Part shown: positions 10,557-20,869 of the stretch, piece after piece
Numbering within the stretch: position 1 is the stretch's first letter
Layout of the letters: every line of letters begins with the position of its first letter
Notes under the pieces: model-generated
What the model saw: only the letters and a program-made list of their open reading frames with translations
The model's database searches: none
What the model was told of the DNA's origin: nothing
Program-made: the position numbers and the translations under genes
Origin: Actinomycetota bacterium
GTDB lineage: Bacteria; Actinomycetota; Actinomycetes; Actinomycetales; Microbacteriaceae
Direction of reading: 5' to 3'
Length of the DNA stretch: 39,742 nt
NCBI GenBank assembly: GCA_009921165.1
Contig: RFYI01000008.1
Span: forward strand, 1-39,742

Positions 10557-12044
10557 CTAGTATCTGTAGTGTTCGGGTTTGAATGGGCCGTTAGGCTCCA
10601 CACCAATATAGCGACCCTGATCGCTCGAGAGTTCAGTCAGTTCAACTCCTAATGCTGCCAGGTGCAGACGAGCAACTTTCTCGTCCAGATGTTTAGGCAA
10701 AATATAGACGCCGATTGGGTATTCCGACCTCTTGGTGAAAAGCTCGATCTGAGCTAATACCTGATTGCTAAACGATGTGCTCATTACAAAACTTGGGTGC
10801 CCGGTAGCATTTCCGAGATTCATCAGTCTACCCTCGGAGAGGATAAGAACTGACTTTCCATTTGTTAGTTGCCACTCATCGACCTGAGGTTTAACCTCAA
10901 TCTTCTTTATGCCTGGAATTCTGGCAATTCCATCCATGTCAATTTCATTATCAAAGTGACCGATATTAGCGATAACTGCTAGATGCTTCATCTTGAGGAT
11001 GTGTTCCGCTCTGATGATTCCTGCGTTACCGGTTCCAGTAACAAAGAAATCAACATCGCCAACCACTTTGTCAATCGTAGTTACTTGAAAACCATCCATA
11101 GCAGCCTGCAGGGCGCAAATCGGATCCACCTCAGAAATTATTACTCTTGCACCTTGCCCGCGCATTGCTTCGGCAGCACCCTTGCCAACATCACCATAGC
11201 CCGCGATGAAAACAGTCTTACCACCAATGAGAATGTCGGTTGCACGGTTCAAGCCATCTGGCAATGAATGTCTAATTCCATATTTATTATCGAACTTAGA
11301 TTTAGTTACCGAGTCGTTCACATTGATACCTGGGAATAACAGAGTGCCACGCTTGAACATTTCGTAGAGACGCTTGACACCGGTTGTAGTTTCTTCGGTA
11401 ACGCCATAGATTTCTTCAGCGATACGAGTGAAACGATTATTTGAAAGTTTGAATTGATCCGCCAGCAGAGCAAGAATTACTCGATACTCATCGTTGTCTT
11501 CAACACCTGCTGGTGGCACTGATCCAGCTAATTCAAATTCTCTACCCTTGTGCACTAGCAGAGTTGCATCTCCACCGTCATCAAGAATCATGTTTGGACC
11601 GATGTAATCGGCACCTTCAGCCATAGCTTCTTCAGTCCAGTCAAAGATTCGCTCTGTGCACCACCAGTACTCTTCTAGCGATTCACCCTTCCAAGCGAAT
11701 ACCGGAACACCTTTCGGCGCTTGAACGGTTCCGTGAGGACCAACTACTGCAGCGGCCGCAGCTTCATCTTGTGTGGAGAAAATATTGCAAGATGCCCAGC
11801 GAACTTTTGCCCCAAGTGAAACTAGAGTCTCAATCAGAACAGCGGTCTGAATGGTCATGTGTAGGGAACCGGCGATACGAGCTCCACGAAGTGGCTGAGT
11901 AGGGCCAAACTCTTCGCGCAGGGCCATTAAGCCAGGCATCTCGTTTTCCGCTAGGCGGATTAGGTGCCTACCGTAATCGGCTTGCCCGAGATCGGCTACC
12001 TTGTGATCAATGCGGGTGTCTGTTGGCGTGGTTGAGGCTGTCAT
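10557..12044 (-). CDS. ahcY: Adenosylhomocysteinase
   Basis: [45 protein letters not shown]-terminal [10 protein letters not shown]. Confidence 0.98.
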   Translation of the reverse strand: MTASTTPTDTRIDHKVADLGQADYGRHLIRLAENEMPGLMALREEFGPTQPLRGARIAGSLHMTIQTAVLIETLVSLGAKVRWASCNIFSTQDEAAAAAVVGPHGTVQAPKGVPVFAWKGESLEEYWWCTERIFDWTEEAMAEGADYIGPNMILDDGGDATLLVHKGREFELAGSVPPAGVEDNDEYRVILALLADQFKLSNNRFTRIAEEIYGVTEETTTGVKRLYEMFKRGTLLFPGINVNDSVTKSKFDNKYGIRHSLPDGLNRATDILIGGKTVFIAGYGDVGKGAAEAMRGQGARVIISEVDPICALQAAMDGFQVTTIDKVVGDVDFFVTGTGNAGIIRAEHILKMKHLAVIANIGHFDNEIDMDGIARIPGIKKIEVKPQVDEWQLTNGKSVLILSEGRLMNLGNATGHPSFVMSTSFSNQVLAQIELFTKRSEYPIGVYILPKHLDEKVARLHLAALGVELTELSSDQGRYIGVEPNGPFKPEHYRY

Positions 12045-12089
12045 GTTCTCTATTATCGCCCTTTAAATGTGGTCTTAGAAACCAAAATG

Positions 12090-13511
12090 TTATCTAAGGA
12101 TTAACCCGAGGACTTCGTCCCTGATTGCTTCCATACTGGCTTGGTCATTAGATTCAACGTTTAGGCGCAGCAGTGGTTCGGTATTTGAGGCACGAACATT
12201 GAACCACCACCAGTCTCCGTTCTCTTCAGACCCTGAAACAGTAATGCCGTCTAGGTGATCAAAAGTAGCCCTTGCAGCAAAAGCCTCCTCAACACGGTTC
12301 TTGGCTGCGGCAACGTCCTGAACCTTAGAGTTGATTTCTCCCGAGAGGAAATACGGATTGTATTGCTTAGCGATGGCGCTTAGCGATTCAGGCTGTGAAC
12401 CAAACTCGGCTAACACGTGCATAGCTGCCAACATTCCATTGTCAGCTCCCCAGAAATCTCTGAAGTAATAGTGAGCCGAATGTTCGCCACCAAAGATTGC
12501 GTTGGTATCAGCCATCCGATCCTTGATTAGTGAATGTCCAACCTTAGTTCGCTCCCCCTTCGCGCCGTCAGTCTCAATAACCTCAGCAACTACTTTTGAG
12601 GTAATCAAGTTGTATAAAACCGTGATTTCAGACTCAGTTCCAAGAGCCCTTACTCGGGCAATCTCTCGACGAGCGACCATAGCTGCAACAGCGCTAGGGG
12701 TAACCGGGTCACCATTTTCATCAATTACAAAACAGCGATCAGCATCACCATCGAAAGCCAAACCTAAATCTGCCTTATGAGCAACAACTGCTTTCTGAAG
12801 GTCAACAAGGTTTGCTGGCTCTAGTGGATTTGCTTCATGATTTGGAAAAGTTCCATCCAATTCGAAATACATGTCGATGATTTCAATCGGTAGCTTGGCA
12901 AGGCCGGCAGCAGTTGATAGCACCGCTGGAACGGTGAGCCCGCCCATACCGTTAGCAGCATCAACAACAATTCGCATTGGTTTCACCCCAGATAGATCTA
13001 CAAGCTTCCGAAGATAAGCAGCATAGTCGGCTAATACATCTTGGGTTGAATAACTTCCTGGTGTATTTACTTCTGTAATACCGTGGGATAGAAAATCTTT
13101 TGCACGATCACGAATAGCGGCTAGCCCGGTATCGAGAGAAATTCCTCTTGCCCCTGCTCTAGAGAACTTTATTCCGTTATAGGTTGCCGGGTTGTGGCTC
13201 GCAGTAAACATAGCTGCAGCTAGGTTCATCGAACCGGAAGCGAAATATGACTCATCTGTTGAGCAGAGACCAATCGAGATAACGTTAGCTCCGCGCTTTT
13301 GTGCACCGCGAGCAAAAGCAGCTGCAAACAACGGAGATGAGTCACGCATGTCATGCCCGACAATGACTGATTCACCGGCAAGACCCAACTCATCAATAAA
13401 TCCGGCAGCCAGTGCCTCAACAACATCCTCGGTTAGATCAACGTTGACCAAACCTCGAACATCATACGTTTTTACTATTGCGTCCCAGTTCACACTCATA
13501 ATTGGCCTCAC
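12090..13511 (-). CDS. manB: Phosphomannomutase/phosphoglucomutase (ManB-like); probable start at MSVNWDAIV (13499)
   Basis: Phosphoserine loop TASHNPATYNGIKF, metal loop DGDADRCFVID, GGEHSAHYYF. Confidence 0.95.
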   Translation of the reverse strand: MRPIMSVNWDAIVKTYDVRGLVNVDLTEDVVEALAAGFIDELGLAGESVIVGHDMRDSSPLFAAAFARGAQKRGANVISIGLCSTDESYFASGSMNLAAAMFTASHNPATYNGIKFSRAGARGISLDTGLAAIRDRAKDFLSHGITEVNTPGSYSTQDVLADYAAYLRKLVDLSGVKPMRIVVDAANGMGGLTVPAVLSTAAGLAKLPIEIIDMYFELDGTFPNHEANPLEPANLVDLQKAVVAHKADLGLAFDGDADRCFVIDENGDPVTPSAVAAMVARREIARVRALGTESEITVLYNLITSKVVAEVIETDGAKGERTKVGHSLIKDRMADTNAIFGGEHSAHYYFRDFWGADNGMLAAMHVLAEFGSQPESLSAIAKQYNPYFLSGEINSKVQDVAAAKNRVEEAFAARATFDHLDGITVSGSEENGDWWWFNVRASNTEPLLRLNVESNDQASMEAIRDEVLGLILR

Positions 13512-13543
13512 CTCTCAACAAAGTTAAAGAATACAATGACAGC

Positions 13544-13957
13544 ATGGAGCAAAGACTTACAAACCGGGACCGTCATGGTCGCGGAATAAGGCATTCTCTC
13601 TCTGGCGGTCTTTACAAGACTGGCGGATCAGGCCAAGATCAGTTTGCCTCCATTGTTAGTTCTACCTGCGAGTATCTGAGAGAACGCTGGCCTGAAGAGC
13701 TTGGTTCCTTGAAATTTCAGATTCTTGATGCTCCGATACTTGGCGTTAACTCAACATATGTCAAGCGCTGGGCCGCAAGAGTGGAGACTATGACGATAGT
13801 GATTTACCGTCTACCAATTCTGCGTTTGGACCAAAATGCTCACGCTTCCCCAACCGAGGAACGAGTTCGTATCGAGCACCATGTCTTTGAAGCGGCTGCC
13901 GAACTTATCGGCAAAGAACCTTGGGAACTTATTTTTGGAGACGAACCGGAGAATTAG
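13544..13957 (+). CDS. Rv3259-like / metallopeptidase-family (zincin-like) protein without a canonical HExxH
   Basis: DRHGRGIRHSL N-terminus, LRERWPEELGSLKFQILDAP, C-terminal RIEHHVFEAAAELIGKEPWEL; divergent from manB. ORF track extends upstream to 13502; ATG at 13544 preferred. Confidence 0.75.
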   Translation: MEQRLTNRDRHGRGIRHSLSGGLYKTGGSGQDQFASIVSSTCEYLRERWPEELGSLKFQILDAPILGVNSTYVKRWAARVETMTIVIYRLPILRLDQNAHASPTEERVRIEHHVFEAAAELIGKEPWELIFGDEPEN

Positions 13958-15405
13958 TGAACGCTTACGCTGACTTTCCCGCTGATATTTTTATCGTCAA
14001 GAACAGGTAGCACTCCGATTCGACCGGAGACATCGACTATGAGGTTCGCATAAACTTTTTTATCACTTGGGTATATACCAATCGACATCCCAGCACTGGC
14101 TCTGATGACTGCATCAGATCCCCCAGCAATAGTGCGCTTTACAGTTACAGATCCAATCTTGATGGATACAGTAGTTGATTTTGAACTTGGATTGATGATA
14201 GAAAGTTTTGAAATGCCAGCTTTAGGCACCGCAATATATCTTGGTGTTTGAAATCCTTCAGCTGAGTTCAACCAGGCAAAATCAGTTACCTTATCTGAAG
14301 TCACTTTGGATCTGACGAGTCGAATAGCTGATTGCACGGGGACATCAGAATTCAACAATGCAAAGTAGTCGCCATCTTTGAGTCCCTTTATCTCAAAATC
14401 GCTTACCTTACCGGCAATTGCTTTCACCGAAAGAACCGTACCAAAGGTGTGACTATTACTGCCAAGAACCTGCAAGGTTAGATTTGCATTTACTGAACCT
14501 GGAACATAAACCCTGAGCAATTGTTCAACATCAGAGAAAGTATGGGAATGCTTTCTCAGCCTCGCCGAATCCTTCGATCCGCGCACCAAGATGCCAGGGA
14601 TGACACTAAATGTGCTTCTCGCTGGTGCAGGAGCGATGTAATCAGCTCCAGCTGCTTTGACTCCTCTGAGTGCCTTTTGCTGAATTAGGGCTGTTACAGA
14701 TCCACCACGGCTAATGGCGTGAACAGCGATCGATTGTGACCTTAGAACAAAAGCCGCCAATGGCAAGACGATCGTTTTATGCGAAGCAACAGCAACTCCA
14801 GTTAACCCAGCGCTATGGGACGAACCGTTTTCCGTAAAAATCTCCAAGTCAACTGTTGCATCGACCTGCGTGGGATTGTTCAGAATCAAAAGTGACTCAC
14901 GTCCCGTCATCGTTGAACCACCGACTAGCCAGAGTTCAGACTGTGGTCTTAGGCAAGGAGCTGCTAAGAGTCCTCTCATAGTCTTTTTGCTTGCCATTTG
15001 TATCTCGTTGGCAGTAAGCAGCGCTGAACCTTGCTCGACTTTTCCACTGCTATCAAGGACTGAAACTGCGCCAGCCTTCTTCAGTCTTTGGAAAATGTCT
15101 TGCCTAATTCCGTAACCGGTGATCTTCTTTCCAGTAAACAGATTCAAAGACGTTGACTTAGCCCCAGAGTAGCTAAGCGAAATTGCCGCCGAACCTAATC
15201 GCTTAAAGCCAGTGACCGAGGTTCCAGCTGTGCCGCCGGAAAGGAATGCTGGACCGGAACAAGTAACCTGCAAGTCTCTAGCGCTGACCTGATGGAGTTT
15301 AGATTTGACTTCCCCAGCACTAAATATTGGAGCTGAAGTTCCAAAGTAGACCAAAGCAGTTGCGCTTATAGCTATCAGCAGCAGGCGAAGAAGACGGATT
15401 ACCAT
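13954..15405 (-). CDS. DUF5719-like secreted/anchored protein
   Basis: N-terminal TM/signal; position between the Rv3259-like gene and a large glycosyltransferase; LNNPTQVDATVDLEIF and IINPSSKSTTVSIKI repeats. Confidence 0.7.
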   Translation of the reverse strand: MVIRLLRLLLIAISATALVYFGTSAPIFSAGEVKSKLHQVSARDLQVTCSGPAFLSGGTAGTSVTGFKRLGSAAISLSYSGAKSTSLNLFTGKKITGYGIRQDIFQRLKKAGAVSVLDSSGKVEQGSALLTANEIQMASKKTMRGLLAAPCLRPQSELWLVGGSTMTGRESLLILNNPTQVDATVDLEIFTENGSSHSAGLTGVAVASHKTIVLPLAAFVLRSQSIAVHAISRGGSVTALIQQKALRGVKAAGADYIAPAPARSTFSVIPGILVRGSKDSARLRKHSHTFSDVEQLLRVYVPGSVNANLTLQVLGSNSHTFGTVLSVKAIAGKVSDFEIKGLKDGDYFALLNSDVPVQSAIRLVRSKVTSDKVTDFAWLNSAEGFQTPRYIAVPKAGISKLSIINPSSKSTTVSIKIGSVTVKRTIAGGSDAVIRASAGMSIGIYPSDKKVYANLIVDVSGRIGVLPVLDDKNISGKVSVSVH

Positions 15406-18215
15406 TACTCTTGCTCCCCTTCCGCTTCAAAGCTATTAGTTTCTCGAGTTCTAGTTTTGCGACCACGAGAAGTAGGCAAGGCAAGCAAAATGAAGCCGAG
15501 CAGAATTACAACTTGAACAGATTTAGTAACAGACCATAGCGAGCTACCTGAAGACTTATGCGCTTCACCGGTTTGTTTTACTCTCCACAGCTGGCCGAAT
15601 TCGGTGGTTCCTACCTGGTCTAATTCGGCGGCCGTATTCAGCGCTACACCAATATCGCTGTTTCCCGGACGATTCGGGACAAGAATATAACCATAGTTTT
15701 GGGCAATCAGTTCCTTACTGACAGACTTACCATTTGCAGAAACTAAGCTTGCGACCATTGAAGTAATTGATGCTTTGATGGAGGCATCCGGTTCTAGATT
15801 TTTCTCATTTAGCCGGTACGCAGTTGAAATACCATCAAGTTTGATGCCAAGCCCTCCAACTTCCTCAGCTATGAAGTCTCTTTCACCTTTACTTGAAATA
15901 ACCAGTAATTTAAGCTCACTTCCAGCGCTTGCTTCCGCAGAGAAGATCGCCGGCAGGTTTCTTGAATCAACATATTTCACAAGACTCTCTGCACTAGCCG
16001 CTGCAACTGCCATCGGTATAGCAGCCCCTAAAAATATAAATGCAACCATTAACTTTCTAAATCCAGCCCTCGTAAGAGACTCAAGCCAGAGTGCAATTGC
16101 GCAGATGACAAGAACAGCAAAAATCATCACGCTAGGGGTGCTGCTATCAAAGACCTGCTTGGTTTGCGCTAGAAAAATCGAACCAGCTCCACCGGCTGGG
16201 AAGGAAATTGAATTGATGAACCAAATATTCCCTAAAGCAGCTAAAGCTAATAACCAAATGCCAAAAGTGATTCTCACCTTGCTGGCAACCGCGAGCATTC
16301 CTAGAACAGCTAACCCAATTGCAAACCAGCCGAAAATACCGTCTTGACCAAATAGCGCTTCAAAGACGGACAGCGATTTAGTCGGATAAGAAATAGTTGG
16401 GTCAGCGAATATCCCAAATGGTTTTTTATTTACAAGAATCTGATTCAGGTAATAGGGCAAACTGATGGCGGCTGCTGGCAGAGCAATAAAAATTACTGAC
16501 CTAATTCTGGTTCTAGCTAAGTACGCAAACACCAGACCAATGAGCACAAGCAAAACTATGGCACTCGGAGCGCTGGCCAAAACTACGGCAGCCAATAATC
16601 CAGCAGCAGCAATCCAAGAAACACTCTGCTGGTTTGATCTAACTGAACTACTAAGCCCCAGTCGCCCAGCTCTAGCTAGCGAGAACAACAACCAGGGAAA
16701 ACTTATTGCGAAAATAACTGCAGGGTAATTACCGAGCGATTGTGAATCGGTCAGTGCTGGCCATAAGGCGTAGGCAAGTGCTAAGGGAATCTTTATTGAG
16801 TTCCGAACCGTGATAGTTGTCAGTAATCTCCAGGCACCCATAAAGGCAATTGGTTTAGCAACTAGCAACAAGAAACTAAGGGCTAAGTTAGGTGCAAAAA
16901 AAGTCAGTGAACCGATGGTTAGCAGTACCCAGTTGAACGGATCGCTTGGAGCGGCCAGCCACAAACCCGCACGTTGAAAACTAGCTCCAGTATTGGCAAA
17001 TAGCTGGAGCCAACTATCGCTTAGCGGTAAGGCAAATCCACCAATGCCGGCCTGTCCCAGCGGGAAGAATTTAAAGGACAACACCGCTAGGCCCAGCATG
17101 ATCCAGAGACCGCCGGAAGCTGCAAAACTAAGTTGCGGAACTGAACCTCGAGCCGGGGTGCTCTCATCGAAATTGTCTATGTTGCTCTTCTGTTCGGCTC
17201 TTTCCAGTGCAAGTCTGGATCTTTGCCTGACCTGAGCTGAACTAGCGAAGAGTGAGCGCAAAGGCTTTATGGTAACCGAGTGCCTATCTCTAAGTCTTGC
17301 CCTGACTGTAAAGAAAGCCCAAAGATTTGCTCGCAGGGTAAAGAAGATTCGATCAGGTCTTTTTATAAGCAACAGCCAGAACACTTGACAGAGTGAGAGG
17401 GCTGGTAATGCTAACCAGTAAAGGAAAGCTAAAAACAAAGGCAGGTGTGCCAAGCGGAGGTGATTGGTTGCTTTAGCTAAAGCAAACTTAACCGAACCAC
17501 CTAACCAACGTTTCTGTCTCTTTCCGTGAAGTGACAATTCGGCATGTCTCACTCTTGCAGTTGGAACAACAATTACTCTCGAGCCAATTTGGTGCGCTCT
17601 AATTCCGAGATCTATATCGGCTGCTAGTTCAGGTGCGGTCAGGGAAAAACCACCAAGATCAATCCAGATCTTTGCCCTAATTAACATGGCATTCGAACTA
17701 ACTGCAAGAACATCGCTCATGTTGTCATGTTGCTTTTGATCTAATTCGTCATGAACTAAAGAGAAAGGTTTCAAAGTCTTGGTAAGAGTTAGTCCTTGCT
17801 GGATTATTAACTTTGGATTATCAATGTCTACCTGCTTGGGAGAAGCAATTGCAACTAAAGGAGACACTTCTAGCGACCTGACTAATTCGGCAAGTGCATG
17901 AATCTCCGGAACTGCATCATCGTGCAATAACCAAATTGCGACATCATCAAGATTTTCGAAGCCATCTAAAACTTGTTTGATAGCCAGTGCAGAAAGTTCT
18001 GCAAATGATGCTCTATCCATTACAGATAGCACTGCATGTTTAGAAGATTGAGCAACAAAGTTTTCCAACACTGGTTTTACTAAATCCGATTTAGAACTGT
18101 CAACAACCAAAGTTCGTTCTAATCTAAAGCTCTGTTTTTTCAGAGCATCTAAAACCTTTTCTAAGTAGAGCGGTTGGTCATTCGAAACAACTACCGCCAC
18201 CACACGCATAGTCAT
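15405..18215 (-). CDS. Family 2 glycosyltransferase fused to a multi-TM membrane domain
   Basis: GT2-like N-terminus (VVVSNDQPLYLEKVLDALKKQSFRLERTLVVDSS; VAIWLLHDDAVPE; AADIDLGIRAHQIGSRVIVVP) followed by many TM helices. Confidence 0.85.
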   Translation of the reverse strand: MTMRVVAVVVSNDQPLYLEKVLDALKKQSFRLERTLVVDSSKSDLVKPVLENFVAQSSKHAVLSVMDRASFAELSALAIKQVLDGFENLDDVAIWLLHDDAVPEIHALAELVRSLEVSPLVAIASPKQVDIDNPKLIIQQGLTLTKTLKPFSLVHDELDQKQHDNMSDVLAVSSNAMLIRAKIWIDLGGFSLTAPELAADIDLGIRAHQIGSRVIVVPTARVRHAELSLHGKRQKRWLGGSVKFALAKATNHLRLAHLPLFLAFLYWLALPALSLCQVFWLLLIKRPDRIFFTLRANLWAFFTVRARLRDRHSVTIKPLRSLFASSAQVRQRSRLALERAEQKSNIDNFDESTPARGSVPQLSFAASGGLWIMLGLAVLSFKFFPLGQAGIGGFALPLSDSWLQLFANTGASFQRAGLWLAAPSDPFNWVLLTIGSLTFFAPNLALSFLLLVAKPIAFMGAWRLLTTITVRNSIKIPLALAYALWPALTDSQSLGNYPAVIFAISFPWLLFSLARAGRLGLSSSVRSNQQSVSWIAAAGLLAAVVLASAPSAIVLLVLIGLVFAYLARTRIRSVIFIALPAAAISLPYYLNQILVNKKPFGIFADPTISYPTKSLSVFEALFGQDGIFGWFAIGLAVLGMLAVASKVRITFGIWLLALAALGNIWFINSISFPAGGAGSIFLAQTKQVFDSSTPSVMIFAVLVICAIALWLESLTRAGFRKLMVAFIFLGAAIPMAVAAASAESLVKYVDSRNLPAIFSAEASAGSELKLLVISSKGERDFIAEEVGGLGIKLDGISTAYRLNEKNLEPDASIKASITSMVASLVSANGKSVSKELIAQNYGYILVPNRPGNSDIGVALNTAAELDQVGTTEFGQLWRVKQTGEAHKSSGSSLWSVTKSVQVVILLGFILLALPTSRGRKTRTRETNSFEAEGEQE

Positions 18216-18235
18216 GAGCGTGGCCTGGCCTTTAG

Positions 18236-18550
18236 CTAGGCGCGCTTCTTTAGCTTGCGACGCTCACGTTCTGATAAGCCACCCCAGATACCGAAGCGCT
18301 CGTCGTTAGCAAGTGCATAATCCAAGCACTGTTGACGAACATCGCAACCTGAACAGATACGTTTTGCGTCTCTGGTTGATCCGCCCTTCTCAGGGAAGAA
18401 AGCTTCAGGGTCTGTCTGTGAGCAAAGAGCGTCTCGCTGCCAAGCTAGCGGGTTGGTGTCGGCGCTTAGATCCCCACCGATTAGGCCGCGCAGAATAGGG
18501 TCAATAAACCAGTCATCGGCTACGCCGCTACGGTCGTCGTTCTGGGACAT
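18236..18550 (-). CDS. whiB2: WhiB-family regulator, WhiB2-like (start at MSQNDDRSG, 18550)
   Basis: Four Cys (ALCSQTDPEAFFPEKGGSTRDAKRICSGCDVRQQCLDYA), GIWGGLSERERRKLKKRA; SD GGAAGGA before ATG at 18550; conserved neighbourhood. Confidence 0.93.
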   Translation of the reverse strand: MSQNDDRSGVADDWFIDPILRGLIGGDLSADTNPLAWQRDALCSQTDPEAFFPEKGGSTRDAKRICSGCDVRQQCLDYALANDERFGIWGGLSERERRKLKKRA

Positions 18551-18569
18551 CCGGTTCCTTCCAAGGCTT

Positions 18570-18584
18570 CCCAGCAAAGCTGGG
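18570..18584 (-). promoter_or_regulatory. Small hairpin in the 5' leader of whiB2
   Basis: CCCAGC-AAA-GCTGGG perfect 6-bp stem with 3-nt loop, 19 nt upstream of the start codon. Confidence 0.5.
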
Positions 18585-18597
18585 TTTCACAGGTGTA

Positions 18598-18627
18598 ATT
18601 ACACTGTTGTAAGTATTGTGATGTCAA
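18598..18627 (-). promoter_or_regulatory. Candidate sigma-70-type promoter for whiB2
   Basis: Minus strand TTGACA (18627-18622), 18-nt spacer, TGTAAT (18603-18598). Confidence 0.5.
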
Positions 18628-18628
18628 G

Positions 18629-18658
18629 TTGACAGAAGGTCAAATCGAAAGGTGTTAT
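18629..18658 (+). promoter_or_regulatory. Candidate sigma-70-type promoter for galE
   Basis: TTGACA (18629-18634), 18-nt spacer, TGTTAT (18653-18658). Confidence 0.45.
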
Positions 18659-18729
18659 CAAGCCTTAACATTTGAGATTTAGCGATTTTTAGGGCTATTT
18701 GGACCCTAATGCGCATATAACCTTGACTT

Positions 18730-19701
18730 ATGAAGATTTTAGTTACCGGTGGAGCTGGTTACATCGGTTCTCATGTGATTAGAGCACTAAAAGTTGCCGG
18801 TCACGAACCAATTGCACTTGATGACCTCACCAGTGGGAAGCAAGTAAGGCTTGGTGATACACCCCTGGTCCAAATCGATCTAGCGTCCCCGGGAGCCACT
18901 GAAGTTCTAATAGATGCTTTTAGAGAATATGAAGTCTCAGGTGTAATCCACCTAGCCGCCAGAAAGTCTGTTGGCGAATCGGTGGAAAAACCGGAGTATT
19001 ACTACCAACAGAACCTTCATTCAGTGACCAATCTTTTAGTCGCCATGAGAGCTGCAAATGTAATGAACATGGTCTTCTCCTCCAGTGCGGCAACCTACGG
19101 CTCCCCTGATGTTCCGCAAGTAGACGAAGACTATAACTGCAGGCCAATCAATCCCTACGGTGAAACAAAACTTATCGGTGAGTGGATGATGGCGGCGGCG
19201 AACCAATCATGGGGATTGAGAACTGTTTCTCTCCGCTACTTCAATGTTGCCGGAGCTGGTTTTGAAGAGTTGGCGGACACCGCGGTTGCCAACCTCATTC
19301 CTATTGCTTTCAATGCAATCGCTAATAAGAAAGCTATTCAAATTTTTGGTTCAGATTGGCCAACCCCTGATGGTAGTTGCGTTCGCGATTACATTCATGT
19401 TCAGGATTTGGCGGATGCTCACATCTCAGCACTTGAATACCTGAGCCAAGACTCACGTGAACACAGTGTTTTCAATGTTGGGACAGGAACTGGTTCCTCA
19501 GTGCTTGAAGTCATTCAAAGCATAAGGGATGTGACGGGACTTGAGTTTGAAGTTGATTTAGTTCCTAGAAGACCCGGTGATCCAGCAGCTCTAAGTGCTG
19601 ATGTTTCAAGAATTGAAAAGACTCTTGGCTGGAAAGCTAAGCACACACTCGATGACATAGTCTCAAGCCACTACCGTGCTATTTCGAAGCAACCGCTATA
19701 A
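18730..19701 (+). CDS. galE: UDP-glucose 4-epimerase
   Basis: MKILVTGGAGYIGSHVIRAL, SSSAATYGSP, NPYGETKLIGE (YxxxK), RRPGDPAALSAD. Confidence 0.95.
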   Translation: MKILVTGGAGYIGSHVIRALKVAGHEPIALDDLTSGKQVRLGDTPLVQIDLASPGATEVLIDAFREYEVSGVIHLAARKSVGESVEKPEYYYQQNLHSVTNLLVAMRAANVMNMVFSSSAATYGSPDVPQVDEDYNCRPINPYGETKLIGEWMMAAANQSWGLRTVSLRYFNVAGAGFEELADTAVANLIPIAFNAIANKKAIQIFGSDWPTPDGSCVRDYIHVQDLADAHISALEYLSQDSREHSVFNVGTGTGSSVLEVIQSIRDVTGLEFEVDLVPRRPGDPAALSADVSRIEKTLGWKAKHTLDDIVSSHYRAISKQPL

Positions 19702-20839
19702 AAGCAGTCCCATTGCCGGCAAGGCTAAACGTCCTTGCATCACCTGAAATAAATACTGCCTGACCGCTGTTGATAACTTCACGCTCATCTTTACTTGAAC
19801 TTACGGCCACTGACCCTTCGGAACACAATACAATCGCGTCCCCTGGAAGATTCAAGTCGACCAACATGTTAGTTGAACCAACCACTGCTCGGTAGAAGTC
19901 AAATTCAGGTGTCGGTAAATCAAATCTTTCAAAACCAACTGCAAGCGTTTTGGTATTGGCAACTTGTGGATTAGTTGATTCGAAGAGAAGAACTTCGGAT
20001 AGCTCAGCAACATCAATATGTTTGGGAGTTAAACCACCTCGAAGTACATTGTCGCTGGCGACCATCACCTCTACCCCCAAACCTGAAAGATAAGCATGCG
20101 GCATACCAGCTGGAACAAATACGGCTTCGCCTCGAGAGAGAATCATGTGATTTAGCAACAGTGCTGTTGCAATTCCTCTGTCGGAACCATGGTGAAAAGC
20201 TAGATGAGAAACTAGATCAACAAGAGAGGGACACTGTTCAGCAGCATCGATTAGATCGGTAATAAAACTATCATCGCATTCAGGGGAACTTAGCGAATCA
20301 AGCGCTACCTTTCGAATACCGTCGGCTTGGCTAAGCCAAGTAATCCACTTTCCTAAGACAGCTTTTACTTTTGCAGACTGGCTGACTTCTATTAATTCAG
20401 CAAACTTTTCGCTAATTATTCGGGCATCTGCAAACCCGATTAGTGCTTCAAAGCTTTCAGTCAAGCTAACAATCATCTCTGGCTTGGCTTTATTGTCTTT
20501 GTAATTCCGATTGATTGCAGAGATGGCTAATCCGTGTTCATTCTCCCGAGCAAAGCCTCGCGCTGCTTGCTCTGGATTGGGGTGGGCTTGAATTGATAGC
20601 GGTGCTTCAGCTGCCAAAATCTTCATGAGAAATGGCAGTCGGTCACTTCTGCCCTGAGCACTGAGCAAATCATGCAAAGAAATATTGTGCCCAACCACCT
20701 CGGTTGGTGACCCATCGTGCGTGCCAAACCAGACTTCTGCCATCGGTTTGCCGGTTGGCTTGACACCGAAGAAGTCTGGAATCAATGTCTTAGAACCCCA
20801 GGCATAATCGAGGGCAACATTGGTAAGTTTTACGAGCAC
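19679..20839 (-). CDS. manA: Mannose-6-phosphate isomerase, class I
   Basis: YAWGSKTLIPDFFG, PLSIQAHPN, KPEMIVSL, GEAVFVPAGMPHAYLSGLGVEVMVASDNVLRGGLTPKHID. Confidence 0.95.
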   Translation of the reverse strand: MLVKLTNVALDYAWGSKTLIPDFFGVKPTGKPMAEVWFGTHDGSPTEVVGHNISLHDLLSAQGRSDRLPFLMKILAAEAPLSIQAHPNPEQAARGFARENEHGLAISAINRNYKDNKAKPEMIVSLTESFEALIGFADARIISEKFAELIEVSQSAKVKAVLGKWITWLSQADGIRKVALDSLSSPECDDSFITDLIDAAEQCPSLVDLVSHLAFHHGSDRGIATALLLNHMILSRGEAVFVPAGMPHAYLSGLGVEVMVASDNVLRGGLTPKHIDVAELSEVLLFESTNPQVANTKTLAVGFERFDLPTPEFDFYRAVVGSTNMLVDLNLPGDAIVLCSEGSVAVSSSKDEREVINSGQAVFISGDARTFSLAGNGTAFIAVASK

Positions 20840-20869
20840 TTATCCAGCCTAACCAAAGGAGGTTTAGAC

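Noticed and set aside
15775-16347. 190-aa plus-strand ORF antisense to the glycosyltransferase
   Set aside because: Shadow ORF within a well-supported minus-strand gene; biased low-information composition and no domain motif.
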